Source of the DNA: Anastrepha obliqua
Lineage: Eukaryota; Arthropoda; Insecta; Diptera; Tephritidae
Reading direction: 5' to 3'
NCBI RefSeq assembly: GCF_027943255.1
Contig: NC_072893.1
Span: 83,707,784-83,771,783, forward strand
DNA: 64,000 nt
In this document: positions 34,500 through 45,678 of the stretch, in pieces
Numbering within the stretch: position 1 is the first letter of the stretch
Layout: each line of letters opens with the position of its first letter
Notes under the pieces: generated by a model
What the model was told of the DNA's origin: nothing
The model's database searches: none
The model's input: the letters and a program-made list of their open reading frames with translations, nothing else
Program-made: the position numbers and the translations under genes

Positions 34500-35927
34500 A
34501 TGGCAGAGTTAAACAATTCTTTAAAAAAGGCAGGAGTGCCCAATATAAACCAGGTCGATAACGACCTTTCGGTAAATAGTGCCGAACTACCTTCAACATC
34601 GCAGGCAGCTAAGGGCAAACAATGCCCTCCAACTGTCAGCGAAATCACCGATATGGAAGTTGACGACATGGCCTTGGGGCCAGATGGCAAAGCTACTATA
34701 TCACCAGAGGAAGAGGAGAAACTATTATCTTCTCCCACTTGTGACACAGGAAGAAAGGACGAAGACAAGGTGCGGCTTTGCGGTGCCGCCAGAAAACGCC
34801 TGAAGTACTTCCTGAGAAAAGGTCACAGCATCGACGAGGCAAGAGAGCTGGCTCAAAAACCAGCTGATCTGAAGCGACAACGCTCCAGCAGCACCACGCC
34901 AAAGCAAAGCTCCCCTAAACGTGCCAATTTACAGGGGAGCTCTAGCGTTGGAAAAAAGGCAGTAGAGACTACCGAAACGGAAGGACCAAAGGCAGCAGTG
35001 CCTAATCCAGAAGTCAAGGTAGACTCAACAAAAATGTCTTACAAAGACGCGGCGTGCAGCACGAAGTTGGGAATAATTCCTCACGATTATCCAACTACGA
35101 TATGGTCGACGGAGAGACTAACGGCCATACAACATGCTATCCTGGAGGCGATAAGGAAAAAGCAGACTGGGGCTGCAAAGCCCAAATTTAATAGCTGCAC
35201 CTTTCGCCCAGGATATATAGTTATATCATGTGGCTGCGATGAAACGGCTAGTTGGCTAAAGGAAGCAGTTCCTAAGCTGAAGCCGTGGAAAGATGCACAG
35301 CTGAAGATTGTGCAGGAAGCGGACATACCGCGCCCACAAATCTTCGTTGGTCACTTTCCAGAATTGGACAGCACCACAACTGAGGATATTATTAGCCTCC
35401 TCGACGGCCAAAACGAGGGCCTCAACACAAATGACTGGCGGGTGCTCAACAGAGTGCGCAAGGGTACTGTGGTAGAAATTACCATTGCTATCGACCCTAT
35501 CTCCGCAGAAGTCATAAAGACTTCCAACAACTGGCTGAACTACGGGTTCGGTAAAACCCAACTTCGGCCAAAATCTAAAGGCCCGATTGATCCGCCTAAG
35601 GTTACCGAAAAGGACTCTGAACCCTCGGCGAAACAAAGCTCTGAGGAAGCAGGAACTTTGACTCCAACGGCTTCAATAGCCCAGGACGAAAAGGCCAGCT
35701 GCTCCAGACAAGAGGCAGGAAAGCCAACAACATCCGGCACATGGCGCCATAACGTGGCCGAGGGTATTCGCATGCGACCCCCGCTGCAGGCTGATAAAAA
35801 AGCCCACAGCCACAGCCACAACAAGGATCGAAGAGGGGATCAGATGTCCGCTGAGGAAGCAGTCCTGCTGAAAAGCAACCGAGGCAAAAAAAAGGCAGCC
35901 ATTGCCAAACGAAGGTTCACTAGATGA
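34500..35927 (+). CDS. ORF1 protein of LOA-like retrotransposon (DUF4780-like)
   Basis: A 475-residue protein from ATG 34500. The frame is open upstream to 34461 but the first ATG is used here. Residues about 1-90 are acidic and low in complexity. A basic segment follows (RKRLKYFLRKGHSIDEAREL, then a Lys/Arg/Ser-rich stretch with SPKRANLQG). Residues about 185-360 resemble DUF4780, an RRM-like domain common in ORF1 of insect non-LTR elements (FRPGYIVISCGCDETASWL, PRPQIFVGHFPELDS, NDWRVLNRVRKGTVVEITIA). The C-terminal tail is polar and disordered-looking. ORF1 proteins bind element RNA and form the particle that ORF2 works in; that role is inferred from the family. No CCHC knuckle seen. The stop overlaps the ORF2 start. 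Confidence 0.8.
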   Translation: MAELNNSLKKAGVPNINQVDNDLSVNSAELPSTSQAAKGKQCPPTVSEITDMEVDDMALGPDGKATISPEEEEKLLSSPTCDTGRKDEDKVRLCGAARKRLKYFLRKGHSIDEARELAQKPADLKRQRSSSTTPKQSSPKRANLQGSSSVGKKAVETTETEGPKAAVPNPEVKVDSTKMSYKDAACSTKLGIIPHDYPTTIWSTERLTAIQHAILEAIRKKQTGAAKPKFNSCTFRPGYIVISCGCDETASWLKEAVPKLKPWKDAQLKIVQEADIPRPQIFVGHFPELDSTTTEDIISLLDGQNEGLNTNDWRVLNRVRKGTVVEITIAIDPISAEVIKTSNNWLNYGFGKTQLRPKSKGPIDPPKVTEKDSEPSAKQSSEEAGTLTPTASIAQDEKASCSRQEAGKPTTSGTWRHNVAEGIRMRPPLQADKKAHSHSHNKDRRGDQMSAEEAVLLKSNRGKKKAAIAKRRFTR

Positions 35928-38900
35928 CCTGGCCTAAGCGTAATTCTTACAACACCAGAAGGCAACTCGGATGCCTTCAAATAAATCTCCATCACGCAAA
36001 AGCAGCCTCGGACGTGCTTACGAAGAGATTTAACCAAGAACTCTTGGATGTAGCTTTCATTCAAGAACCATGGGTACGTAAAGGAGTCGTTCTGGGACTC
36101 CAGAGCGTAAACGGTAAGTTGATATATGCTGCCAACAAAGACCGTCCCAGAGCGGCGCTGATAATAAATAATCAACTAACCTTTATCCCAATATCACAGT
36201 TCATTACAGAAGACCTGGTGGCGATTTGGGTAAAAGTGCCAACGAGCAAAGGTGAGCATGAGGTAGTACTTGCCTCCGCCTACCTTCCAGGAGATGAGGT
36301 CACTGCTCCAACAAGGGAGGTTATAGCCCTGGTGGAATATTGCCAGCAAAAACGTCTCCGGTGGATCCTCTGCTGTGATGCAAATGCGCACCACACAGCG
36401 TGGGGAAGCACAAACATCAATCCAAGAGGTGAGTACCTTATTGAATTTCTACTTAGGTATAATATATCAATCCTAAACCGAGGCAACGAACCTACATTCA
36501 TTAACGCAATCAGAGGTGAAGTCCTTGACATCACTCTCTCTAGCCATAATGTTTTGTCCGAAATCTCAAATTGGCATGTGTCAGAGGAAACATCTATGTC
36601 GGATCACAGACATATTAGATTCGATATAGGTGCAACCAAACCACAAACGACAATTTACCGAAACCCCAGAAAAACTAACTGGGACTACTTTCACTTCTAT
36701 CTAGAACAAAGTGTTAACTGCTCTAAGCGTCACATTCAGCTTATATCTGAGCTTGAGTTCGAATCGAACGAACTACATTCAAACCTAATATCTGCGTTTC
36801 AGGAAAGTTGCCCAGTAAAAGTGAAAAAGCCACAAAGAAATGTTCCTTGGTGGAATAGTACACTTTCCAACCTCCGTAAAGAAACAAGAACCCTATGGAA
36901 TAGAGCTAAAGCAATGGGGGACTGGTCCTCCTACTCAACAGCCCTAACCAACTACAATAAAGAATTGAGGAAATCTAAAAGGGCTACTTGGAGGAATCAC
37001 TGTGAAAAGATTTGTAGTCTTCCGGATGCTATTCGAATCCAAAAAGCCCTACTAAAAGATCACTCAAACGGCATTAGTACCCTGAAAAAGCCAGATGGAA
37101 GCTACACAAGGAATCCAGAGGAAACCAGTCAACTTCTGCTGGACACTCACTTCCCTGGATCACTTGTGCTAGACGAGATCTCTGTACCGGCAGAAACTAC
37201 TACATCTGCGGGTGCTGAGAACTTAAAACTAGCAAACAAGCTATTCCATGAAAAGCGGGTACAATGGGCGATATCAACATTCAGTCCATACAAATCTCCT
37301 GGTCCTGATGGGATATTCCCCTGTCTCTTACAGCAGGGTGCACACCATATTATCCCTAATTTGACCAGGCTATACAAAGCAAGCTTACTGCTAGGATATT
37401 TGCCTACAAAATGGGCTGAGGTTAAGGTCGTATTTATTCCAAAGGTAGGGAAAAAACCCGAACAATTGCCTAAATCATACAGGCCAATTAGTCTCAGCTC
37501 ATTTTTCCTCAAAACAATGGAAAAGATAGTCGATCAGTATATTAGGGAATATAATCTAGCTAAATTCCCACTGCATCGACTTCAATTTGCCTATCAACAG
37601 GGAAAATCCACTGAGACTGCAATACACAGCCTGGTAACAGTTATAGAAAAGGCTATTGAGTCCAAACAGATAGCTCTATGTGCATTTATTGACATATCAG
37701 GAGCTTTTGATAACACCTCCTATGAGGCAATCTATAATGCCCTATATCTAAAGGAGGTACCTGAACCCATCACTAGATGGATAATATTCATGCTGAAATC
37801 TAGGACGATCAGCACTGAACTAGGAGGAACATTCAAATCGATTAAAGCCACAAGAGGTTGCCCTCAAGGTGGCGTACTCTCACCTCTTCTGTGGACTCTA
37901 GTCATAGATGAACTTCTCCACAAACTGAATAACCTAGGATTTCACACTCAGGGTTACGCTGATGACTTAGTAGTTTACGTATTAGGCTGGCATGAGGAAA
38001 CCATTTCGGATCGCATGCAGCAAGCCCTTACAATAATAAACAAATGGTGCACGGAAAAAGGGCTCTCCATCAACCCATCCAAAACAACTCTTGTACCGTT
38101 TACCAGGAGAAGGAACATAAATCTCAAATGTCCGACCCTTAATAGAACAACACTTGAACTCTCGACAGAAGCGAACTATCTCGGCGTTAGTCTTGACAAA
38201 ACGCTTACGTGGAACTCCCATATTGAGAGAGTTACTTCAAAAGCCACAAGGGCTTTCTTTGCCTGTACAAGGCTTTTCGGCAAGACATGGGGACTAAGCC
38301 CTAGAATGACCTTCTGGACATTCACCACAGTTGTAAAACCCATAGTCACCTATGCATCTTTAGCATGGTGGCCCAAGGTCAAGCAAAGAAAGGCGGCAAA
38401 CGAATTAAGCAAACTGCATCGCCTGGTATGTGTTGGCATTACAGGGGCTATGAAAACGTGTCCCACGGATGCATTGGGTGTGCTCCTGAACATACCACCG
38501 CTTCCAATTCTAATTGAAAGGGAAGCTCGCTCGAGTGCCTTAAGACTAAAAGGTATATCTGAACTTAAAAGTGGGAATATGAAAGGACATTTAAAGATCT
38601 TAGAAGACTTCCTACACAGTCCCATTCTTCATAGGGATGATATACTATCACCCAAACCAATACTCTTCAGGAACTTCCAAGTTATAATCAATGAACGAAC
38701 AGACTGGAGAACTAACTCTATCACTTTCAGACCTGGCTCCCAGCTATGGTTTACTGATGGGTCCAAATTGGAAAATGGTAGAACAGGGGCAGGAATCAAT
38801 GGGCCCAAATTCAAAAAATCGATTCCGATGGGATCCTACCCAACTATATTCCAGGCAGAAATACATGCCATCGAAATATGTGTGAGAGAATGCCTTAGAA

Positions 38901-39562
38901 GGAAAATGAGAGGTACTCACATCTACATACTTTCAGATAGCCAAGCGGCTCTAAAAGCCCTTCTATCAACAACTATCACCTCTAAATTGGTAAATGATTG
39001 CCTAAACCTTCTAAATATGTTAGGAAACCTCAACACAGTAACACTATGTTGGATTCCGGGACATGAAGGACATGAGGGAAATGAAATGGCTGATGACCTT
39101 GCAAAACAAGGAGCAAATATGCAACTTACTGGTCCTGAGCCTTTCTGTGGACTAACAAAAGGCCACATAAATGAATTCCTTAGGAAATGGGAAGAAAGAA
39201 AACTTGCCGCACACTGGCTAAACTGTGCCGGTCAGCGTCAAGCTAAACTATTCATAAGTCCCAACAAAGGAATATCTGACAAACTTCTCTCACTAAACAG
39301 AGTAGATCTGCGTCTTTTAACTGGATACCTTACAGGTCACTGCAGCCTGAGGTACCATCTAAATAAGATTGGTCTATCCGAGACCAATGTCTGCCGCTTT
39401 TGCGAAATGGACATAGAAAGCTCAGAACATGTGCTTTGTGAATGTCCTGCGTTGGGCAGACAAAGACTTCACCACCTTGGTGGTACCGTAGTATCTCCAT
39501 GCAATCTTTGGAACAACAAACCCAAAACTGTGCTAAAATTTCTAAAAAGCCTAAAACTCTAG
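35924..39562 (+). CDS. ORF2: endonuclease, reverse transcriptase, RNase H
   Basis: A 1212-residue polyprotein with no internal stop. Residues 1-240: APE-type endonuclease that nicks the target (LQINLHHAK, FIQEPW, CCDANAHHTAWGS, MSDHRHI). Residues about 440-760: reverse transcriptase (YRPISLSS, FAYQQGKSTET, FIDISGAFDNTSY, GCPQGGVLSPLLW, and catalytic YADD near residue 678). Residues about 940-1075: RNase H with LWFTDGS, FQAEIHAIE, LSDSQAALKAL and NEMADDLA, so all four acidic residues are present. Residues about 1155-1180: C-x2-C-x8-H-x4-C zinc knuckle. It would carry out target-primed reverse transcription in the nucleus. All motifs intact suggests a young, possibly active copy; activity is an inference. 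Confidence 0.9.
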   Translation: MTWPKRNSYNTRRQLGCLQINLHHAKAASDVLTKRFNQELLDVAFIQEPWVRKGVVLGLQSVNGKLIYAANKDRPRAALIINNQLTFIPISQFITEDLVAIWVKVPTSKGEHEVVLASAYLPGDEVTAPTREVIALVEYCQQKRLRWILCCDANAHHTAWGSTNINPRGEYLIEFLLRYNISILNRGNEPTFINAIRGEVLDITLSSHNVLSEISNWHVSEETSMSDHRHIRFDIGATKPQTTIYRNPRKTNWDYFHFYLEQSVNCSKRHIQLISELEFESNELHSNLISAFQESCPVKVKKPQRNVPWWNSTLSNLRKETRTLWNRAKAMGDWSSYSTALTNYNKELRKSKRATWRNHCEKICSLPDAIRIQKALLKDHSNGISTLKKPDGSYTRNPEETSQLLLDTHFPGSLVLDEISVPAETTTSAGAENLKLANKLFHEKRVQWAISTFSPYKSPGPDGIFPCLLQQGAHHIIPNLTRLYKASLLLGYLPTKWAEVKVVFIPKVGKKPEQLPKSYRPISLSSFFLKTMEKIVDQYIREYNLAKFPLHRLQFAYQQGKSTETAIHSLVTVIEKAIESKQIALCAFIDISGAFDNTSYEAIYNALYLKEVPEPITRWIIFMLKSRTISTELGGTFKSIKATRGCPQGGVLSPLLWTLVIDELLHKLNNLGFHTQGYADDLVVYVLGWHEETISDRMQQALTIINKWCTEKGLSINPSKTTLVPFTRRRNINLKCPTLNRTTLELSTEANYLGVSLDKTLTWNSHIERVTSKATRAFFACTRLFGKTWGLSPRMTFWTFTTVVKPIVTYASLAWWPKVKQRKAANELSKLHRLVCVGITGAMKTCPTDALGVLLNIPPLPILIEREARSSALRLKGISELKSGNMKGHLKILEDFLHSPILHRDDILSPKPILFRNFQVIINERTDWRTNSITFRPGSQLWFTDGSKLENGRTGAGINGPKFKKSIPMGSYPTIFQAEIHAIEICVRECLRRKMRGTHIYILSDSQAALKALLSTTITSKLVNDCLNLLNMLGNLNTVTLCWIPGHEGHEGNEMADDLAKQGANMQLTGPEPFCGLTKGHINEFLRKWEERKLAAHWLNCAGQRQAKLFISPNKGISDKLLSLNRVDLRLLTGYLTGHCSLRYHLNKIGLSETNVCRFCEMDIESSEHVLCECPALGRQRLHHLGGTVVSPCNLWNNKPKTVLKFLKSLKL

Positions 39563-39620
39563 GGTTACAAAATAGGCCTTCACAATAGATCAACTCTGGT
39601 CGCAGTGCGTAATGGCCTTC

Positions 39621-39645
39621 TAATAATAATAAATAATATTAAATA
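39621..39645 (+). repeat. TAA-rich 3' tail of LOA-like element
   Basis: taataataataaataatatt at the 3' end, typical of I/LOA-type elements that end in simple repeats instead of poly(A). Confidence 0.75.
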
Positions 39646-39646
39646 G

Positions 39647-40322
39647 TGACAGCTGCTTATGTCACAGAGAACAACAAAACCGCGGGTGCCGGCGGACTGC
39701 CGGCTGAGCTATTCAAACATGGCGGAGAGGAGCTGGTAAGGTGCAAGCATCAGCTTCTATGCAAAATATAGTTGGATGAAAGAATGCCTGCCGATTGGAA
39801 TTTAAGTGTGCTCTGCCCAATCCATAAGAAGGGCGATCCTGCAATGTGTGCCAATTACCGCGGGATTAGTCTTCTAAATATCGCCTATAAAGTTCTAGCG
39901 AGCGTATTGTGTGAAAGGCTGAAGCCCACCGTCAACCAACTGATTGGACCTTATTAGTGTGGCTTCAGACCTGGAAAGTCTACCATCGACCAAATATTAA
40001 CAATACACCAAATCTTGGAAAAGACCCATGAAAGGATAATCGACACACACCATCTTTTCGTCGACTTCAAAGGTGCATTCGACAATAAGAAAAGGAGTTA
40101 TCTGTATGCCGCGATGTCTGAATTTGATATCCCCGCAAAACTAATACGGCTATGCAAGATGACGTTGCTCAGCACCAGCAGCGCCGTCAGAATTGGGAAC
40201 GACCTCTCTGAGCCGTTTGATACCAAATGAGGTTTCAGACAGGTCGACTCGTTGTCGTTTTTTATAAGAGCGTACAATTGTTGACGTATGCCGATGATAT
40301 CGAAGCCGATGAAGAAGGTTAT
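39647..40322 (+). mobile_element. RTE-like element, 3' part of the split copy (RT)
   Basis: Continues the element begun at 33852: NNKTAGAGGLPAELFKHGGE, WNLSVLCPIHKKGDP, CANYRGISLLNIAYKVLAS, CGFRPGKSTIDQI (after a TAG at about 39955), THHLFVDFKGAFDN and VRIGNDLSEPFDTK, then a frameshift and AYADDIEADEE-like sequence near 40285. Stops and the frameshift make it dead. It ends abruptly near 40322, next to the minus-strand Tc1 fragment. Confidence 0.8.
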
Positions 40323-40329
40323 AGAGTAA

Positions 40330-41160
40330 CTAAAGCTTAACTATGTCAGTACTATGCTTCGGATCGTTATCGTGCTGAAAGTAATGGCCATTTCCTAGAC
40401 CTAATTCCTCAGCGTTTTGCTTGAAATTCCTTTTTAAGATATTAAGATATGCATACGAGTATTTATCCATAGTGGACTCAATGAACTCCATTCTTTCCAC
40501 TCCTTTACTAGTCATGCTTCCCCATATCATTGCTCCACAACCACTATGCTTTACAGTAGGCATTAAGTTGCACTTATCGAGTGCCGTACCCTGATTTCGC
40601 CACACAGTATTTTGCCTTATAATTCCAAAGACGCAAAACTTGCTCTCATAGGAGAAAATAACGTGCGTCCAAAACTCCCGAGGATTATTTGTATGCTCTC
40701 TTGCGAAAGCAATACACTTTTGTCTATCAACGGACGATATGAAGGGATTTTTGCACGCCCTGTTTTCTTTAAAATTTTGTGAAATGTGTCAGTGGAGACG
40801 GTCTTTTTAAAACTTTGTTGCTCATTTTGAGCAATTATCCGAATTATCCGGGGTTTCTGTTGTACACTTTGCAAAATTCCACGAGTTTAACACTCTAACG
40901 AGAAACAAAAACACTGGTATCTTTGTGATTTTTTATCACTCTTTGTACGGAAAAATGTGTTCTTCCAACAATCAAACTGATTTCACGATATATATTTGAT
41001 GTTTTGAAAAATTTAGCCATAATTTCCCTTTCACAGCGGCTTATTTCATTTGCTTTAGGTGACAATGTATATTTTAAATTTGAAAATAAATTGAATAGAA
41101 TAAAACCCGTGTTAAATTGTTGCTTTTCCGAAAACAAGTAAAAATACAACTTTCCTTATA
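40330..41160 (-). mobile_element. Tc1-like transposon remnant, C-terminus missing
   Basis: Minus-strand frames give an N-terminal DNA-binding part (KANEISRCEREIMAKFFKTS, about 40990-41050), KTVSTDTFHKILKKTGRAKI (about 40760-40815), VIFSYESKFCVFGI (about 40615-40660) and YFQHDNDPKHSTDIVK (about 40333-40380). The first catalytic Asp is Tyr (SDES expected, SYES found), the second is present, and the third acidic residue is lost because the copy stops at 40330. Frameshifts separate the pieces. Confidence 0.75.
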
Positions 41161-41164
41161 CTTA

Positions 41165-44100
41165 TAAAACTTTTATGACACGAGGAATACGCTGTCGAAT
41201 GAGTTTTTGTTGTAAATTTATCGATAAATAATGGTGTTGCCAGATTGCAAGCAATAAACATAGGATGTGAAATTTGATATAAGATAAGTCATTTTTGGAT
41301 GAAAGGAAATAAGACAGATGTATGAATGCAAACTTTTTCTGCAGAGTGTATGTGGTTTTTTGGATACTAATTTCTCGTGATTTTTGATGTTTGTTTTGCT
41401 AAACACTCTCTGCTAGAGGGCTTAATATCAGTTGCAACCTGCAGCTTTTTTCACTAAAGCTAGTGCTGCGTTTCTTTTTAATACATAAATTATAAAAATA
41501 ATACATTACAAGTACAATTACATAAAAACAATATATTCTATCCACGAATTGCTGTTTCAATCAATATTAGATTGCTGAAGCCACATAACGCCAATACCTA
41601 TCTACAATCGGCATACCCGAAAATTCATAACTCAGATTCACATTGCACCCTCATTCAGGGATGTCTGGGAATCACGTATTTTTTTAGTCCCGATAATTCC
41701 GGCATTGTTGGCAAATAAATTTCAGAGACAGAAGCATCCCCTTTTAAGCCAAAAAAAAACAATATTAAAAAGCACTTTGTACTTAACACATTTTTTTGTA
41801 CAAAACTTTTTTAGAAGAAATCAGCTGTAAAAGCATAGCTCTAACAGGAATTTAGGCCTTTTTATTTTGAGTTTTTGTTATTAATACACAATCAAATTTT
41901 TTTTTTCTAAATATTTTTGGAAGGAAATGCTCGTATGTGGCTATTTTGATACTAAAAACTAATTTTTGATGTTTATTTTGCTCAAAAGCCTTCCCATTTC
42001 CATTCAAACAACCTACAATTTTTAATCCAACTGTGGTACCAGCGTTGAGGCCGATAACCTACTTTTTTTCGTTTTGACCAATAAATCATATGGGTGACGA
42101 TATGGCAGCTCAATAAAATGTAGAAGACAAAACAACAAATGTTACGGTCTCTTTTACTGTATTTCGAATCGTCTAACTACACCGTACAACACAAGAAAGT
42201 GTAAGGTTCTGGGGTGGACAACAAAAAAGTTGCACCTGCATCGGCGATTTGAAAGTTTGCTTCTGAATTATATTTCAGGGAGGGTTAAAGGAAGCTCGTG
42301 AACCTTACATTTAAGATGATTTTTTTTTTTACAAAAACCTCCGGTTTTCCTTTGGATGAAATTAAGGAATTTTCGATGCGGCAGAAGTACCAAAAATATT
42401 CATAATTTTATAAAATTTGGTTTTCACAGATCTACCATTTTGGTGGAGGATTTTAATTATTTTTATACAAGCGAAATTGAGCTCAAAAGAGATGACATCG
42501 AACAGTGGCAGCAAAATGTGTCAAACAGTAACTCGAAATACCCTCTATGTATGTTCGGCATCCACTCCTGAACCGTTAACGCTACTGCCATGAAATTGTA
42601 GTGGTGTCCTCAAAGGTTTGTACGTAAATATTTTCGTATTCGCTAGATACAATTAAGAAGATATCAACAATATAGGCAGCACGTTTACTCACATCAATCA
42701 CTAAAAACGCGAACGAATGGACACTTTCAAGCAGTGGGAAAACACAGTTAATTGCGCTAACAATTGGCTCCGCATCCTTCGTATGAATAAAATGTGGCCT
42801 TTTTCGTGCTTATTATCAATTTCCATGCATTCAACAACGGAACCATAGCGAGAGCTTTGCTTCAATTAATTAAAGTCGTTAAATGAGAAAATCAAACATC
42901 CTAATTTGGGGCATCCATGAACTAATGTTCTTGGGAGGTATCAGTAGAGATACTTATCAGCCTGCCCTCGTATATGTTGTAAATAAGTTAATGGATTTAC
43001 CTCTTTTGTTCAAAATGAACAGCCTCATCATTAGTGAGGTAATTGAATACTAAATGAATTATATTATCGACAAGGAGAGCTGTTAGACAAGACGCAACAT
43101 CTCCATTGTTCGGATGTATTCGAAGGATAAATTTTCATAAACGGCTTGAGGCAAGACCATTTGAACTGAATTATAACTTTCTGCCTGTCAATCATTAAAT
43201 TGAGATTTAATGCAATTTTTAAACAATTAATAATTTACTCCGTTAGTTTCCGATCCTCGTTTGTTTGTAATTAAAATATAAAATATTTCTTTGGCGAATA
43301 AAGATTTTTCGTTTGAGAACTATAAGTTAGACTGATAGTCTAAACGTAAGTTAAGTAAGTATGTTGCGAATATTTGCAAATTAAATAAAAATTCGCGGGC
43401 GTTACCAATGACAAAAAAATAAAAAGTAATTATGCTAGGAATTTTTTTTTTTCTTTTTTAATTACATAGTGCTTGTAATTAGCTGGTATTTAGTTACAAA
43501 TGAATGAATACTTTACAGCTCTGCGCTCAGGTATCAGATATTTTTGTCACTTGTGGTATTTTCGACGATGACAATTTCGATTAAGTTACATTTTTTTCGG
43601 ATCAGATAAGGTTGGATTTCTGTGATCCTTCGACATTTTAACATAACGAGTATTGGTATAAAAAAAGAGAACGAAATAATTAACGCAAATTAGTTTGTGC
43701 TCTTAAAAAACTGAAACCAAAAGATGCAAAATTTGCGTTTAAAAACTTCTTGCTAAAAAAACCCATTTTAAGGAGGGATTTGAAGTTCTAATGGAAAGAA
43801 AATATATAAAAGAAGCAGTAAAGTTATTATACATTGCGAGTTTTAAATATATGCTAATGCCGATTTTGAATGCCAAATGCTTTGGGAGCCGGCAGTGGGG
43901 TATAATGAAGAAAGATGTTAATTACGGTTGTCAATCTCACCAAATTAAGACGTTAGGGTCAAATGGAAAATTTGAAGATAGGAAAGCCTGAATATCTAAA
44001 CTGATATCTTTGGTGGTATCCAAACAAGTTTTAGGTTAAACTTTTAATTTTCTTTTATTTCACGCAGTAATAGATTTGAAATGTAATAGAGTGATTACAT
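41165..44100. other. No gene recognised
   Basis: Almost 3 kb of AT-rich DNA. Frames at 42356-42571 and 43791-43991 have no known motif. I see no element ends or repeats I can define. Confidence 0.4.
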
Positions 44101-44104
44101 AATT

Positions 44105-45025
44105 TTTGGCTGGAAAATAACAACCAGCGATTTTTCGTGAGCTCGAGCACCTTAAATAAAGTTTTTGTTTATCGCACCATTACTCGTTACAATGATACTG
44201 GTAGTATCGCGAAACGTCATGGAGGTGGTCACCAAACGACTGCAGCGTCACGTGAAATGGCTCAAAAAGTGAAGATGGGACCTGAGCGAAATCCGAAGAA
44301 CCAAACAAATGGCCGTAGCATCCGCCGTATACTGAAAAACGATCTCAAAGTCAAGCGTAAAAGATCGAAAAGGCGCATGATCTCAAACCAAAACAGCAAC
44401 AAGTCAGTCTTGAGAGAGCGAAGGAATTGCTTCGCTTGGCCCAAAGCGGTCAATTCGTTAACATTGTGTTTTCTGATGAGCAAATTAGTAAACTCCCAAA
44501 ACGATAGGGTTTATTTCATCGACCGTTAATACGAGCATTTAAGTCATCGATTGGGCACCAGGAGGCAGCACCCGCCACAGGTAGTGGTTTGGGACGCTGT
44601 AACCGCAGATGGGCGCTCTCTAATAGTTTTCATTGAGCCTGGCGTCAAGGTAAATTCGAAATATTTACGGGAAAGCATTCTGGAGGTTGCTTTGAAGCCT
44701 TGGGCAGACAAACATTTTGGTGGCAGACCATGGATATTTCACCAGGACTCGGAACCATCTCACAAAGCTCGAGTGAACCCAGAATGGCTAAGAAACAACG
44801 TTCCGCACCAGACGCGAGTCCGATGTTTTTTTTCTTTTTGAGCCATTTTGGAGATCAAGGCCCAATCTAAAAGATTCACTAGTCTCGAGGCGCTGAAAAA
44901 AGCCATTGTCCGCGAGTTGGCCAAAATACCTGCAAGTCATGTTCGGGCAGCTTGGGATTCGTTTCTGGACAGTCTCAAGGCCATAGTCAAGGCAAAAGGT
45001 GGTCATATCGAACAAAAGTAAATTG
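44105..45025 (+). mobile_element. Tc1/mariner transposon remnant, DD37D-like
   Basis: Plus-strand pieces: VYRTITRYNDTGSIAKRHGG (44166-44225), SREMAQKVKMGPERNPKNQ, RSIRRILKNDLKVK, NIVFSDEQIS-like sequence in a second frame near 44462-44490 (first Asp), QHPPQVVVWDAVTADGRSL (44567-44622), FHQDSEPSHKARV (44739-44777, second Asp), PDASPM near 44810, and KAIVKAKGGHIEQK to the stop at 45018. The segment before the third Asp is partly deleted and the Asp itself is not preserved, so the 37-residue spacing is inferred from similarity to the copy at 29165-30070. Several frame breaks. Confidence 0.7.
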
Positions 45026-45029
45026 ATTC

Positions 45030-45295
45030 TAAGTTTTGTATTTTTTTTATACTTTTTTTGTTTTGAATTTGATAAGAGTAATTTTCCAAACTAAATGTAT
45101 GGCCTGGTTACGCTTGGAGTGCCGGACCCTGCAGCCGTGAGCAACGTACCGATTTAATTTTTTGCTTTCTTAGTCGCATAAATAAAATTTTAAGGGCCAA
45201 AAATTGCAGTATTTAAACAACTTATGCTTGCCCCGGTCGGCTTATGTGCGGGTGTACGGTGACAGAATTAGATTCTAAATTTAAAGTTTCTCAAA
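45030..45295. other. No gene recognised
   Basis: AT-rich spacer between two element remnants. Confidence 0.4.
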
Positions 45296-45299
45296 TAAA

Positions 45300-45632
45300 A
45301 ATAGTCAAGAGCAAACAATTTCTGTGAACGGTGTCTTTTACTGGCGCATGTTGAACGATTATTTTCTGCCAATAATAAGAAAAGATCCGTTCTTCAACAC
45401 GCGCACAGAATTTCAGTAAAACGGCGTCAAGCTGCACACGGCTATTGAGACCATAGAAATACTGCGTGATTTCTTCCCTAACAAAGTGATAAGCCTGCGA
45501 CTATCACAGTACTAAAAGAAAATATCGTTCACAAAGCGAATGACATTTCGACACCACTTCTCCAGTGAATGGAACGGAGTAAGGAGGTTAGATTCCAAGA
45601 GCGTATCCGACGTAACGGTCAACATTTATAGG
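45300..45632 (+). mobile_element. DD41D mariner remnant
   Basis: VNGVFYWRMLNDYFLPIIRK (45331-45390), then a degraded QNGVKLHTAIETIEILRDFF region around the second Asp (the Asp is now Asn) and PNKVISLR, followed after a deletion by TVKENIVHKANDISTPLL near 45505-45565. The NGQHL end stops at 45630. Both ends are missing. Confidence 0.6.
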
Positions 45633-45678
45633 AAATAATTTATAAAAACTAAAATCCGCACTTGCCTTTTTTGAAATA

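Larger units (their letters stand above)
34206..39645 (+). mobile_element. LOA-like non-LTR retrotransposon, apparently intact
   Basis: About 5.4 kb: a 5' leader (about 34206-34499), ORF1 (34500-35927), ORF2 (35924-39562) overlapping it by four bases, a 58-bp 3' leader and a TAA-rich tail (39621-39645). Both ORFs are open, with all catalytic motifs in place. It sits inside an older RTE-like element. The exact 5' end is uncertain by some tens of bases because the target duplication could not be read with confidence. The LOA assignment rests on ORF1 type, APE-type endonuclease, RT and RNase H in that order; the I clade is the alternative. Confidence 0.8.
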
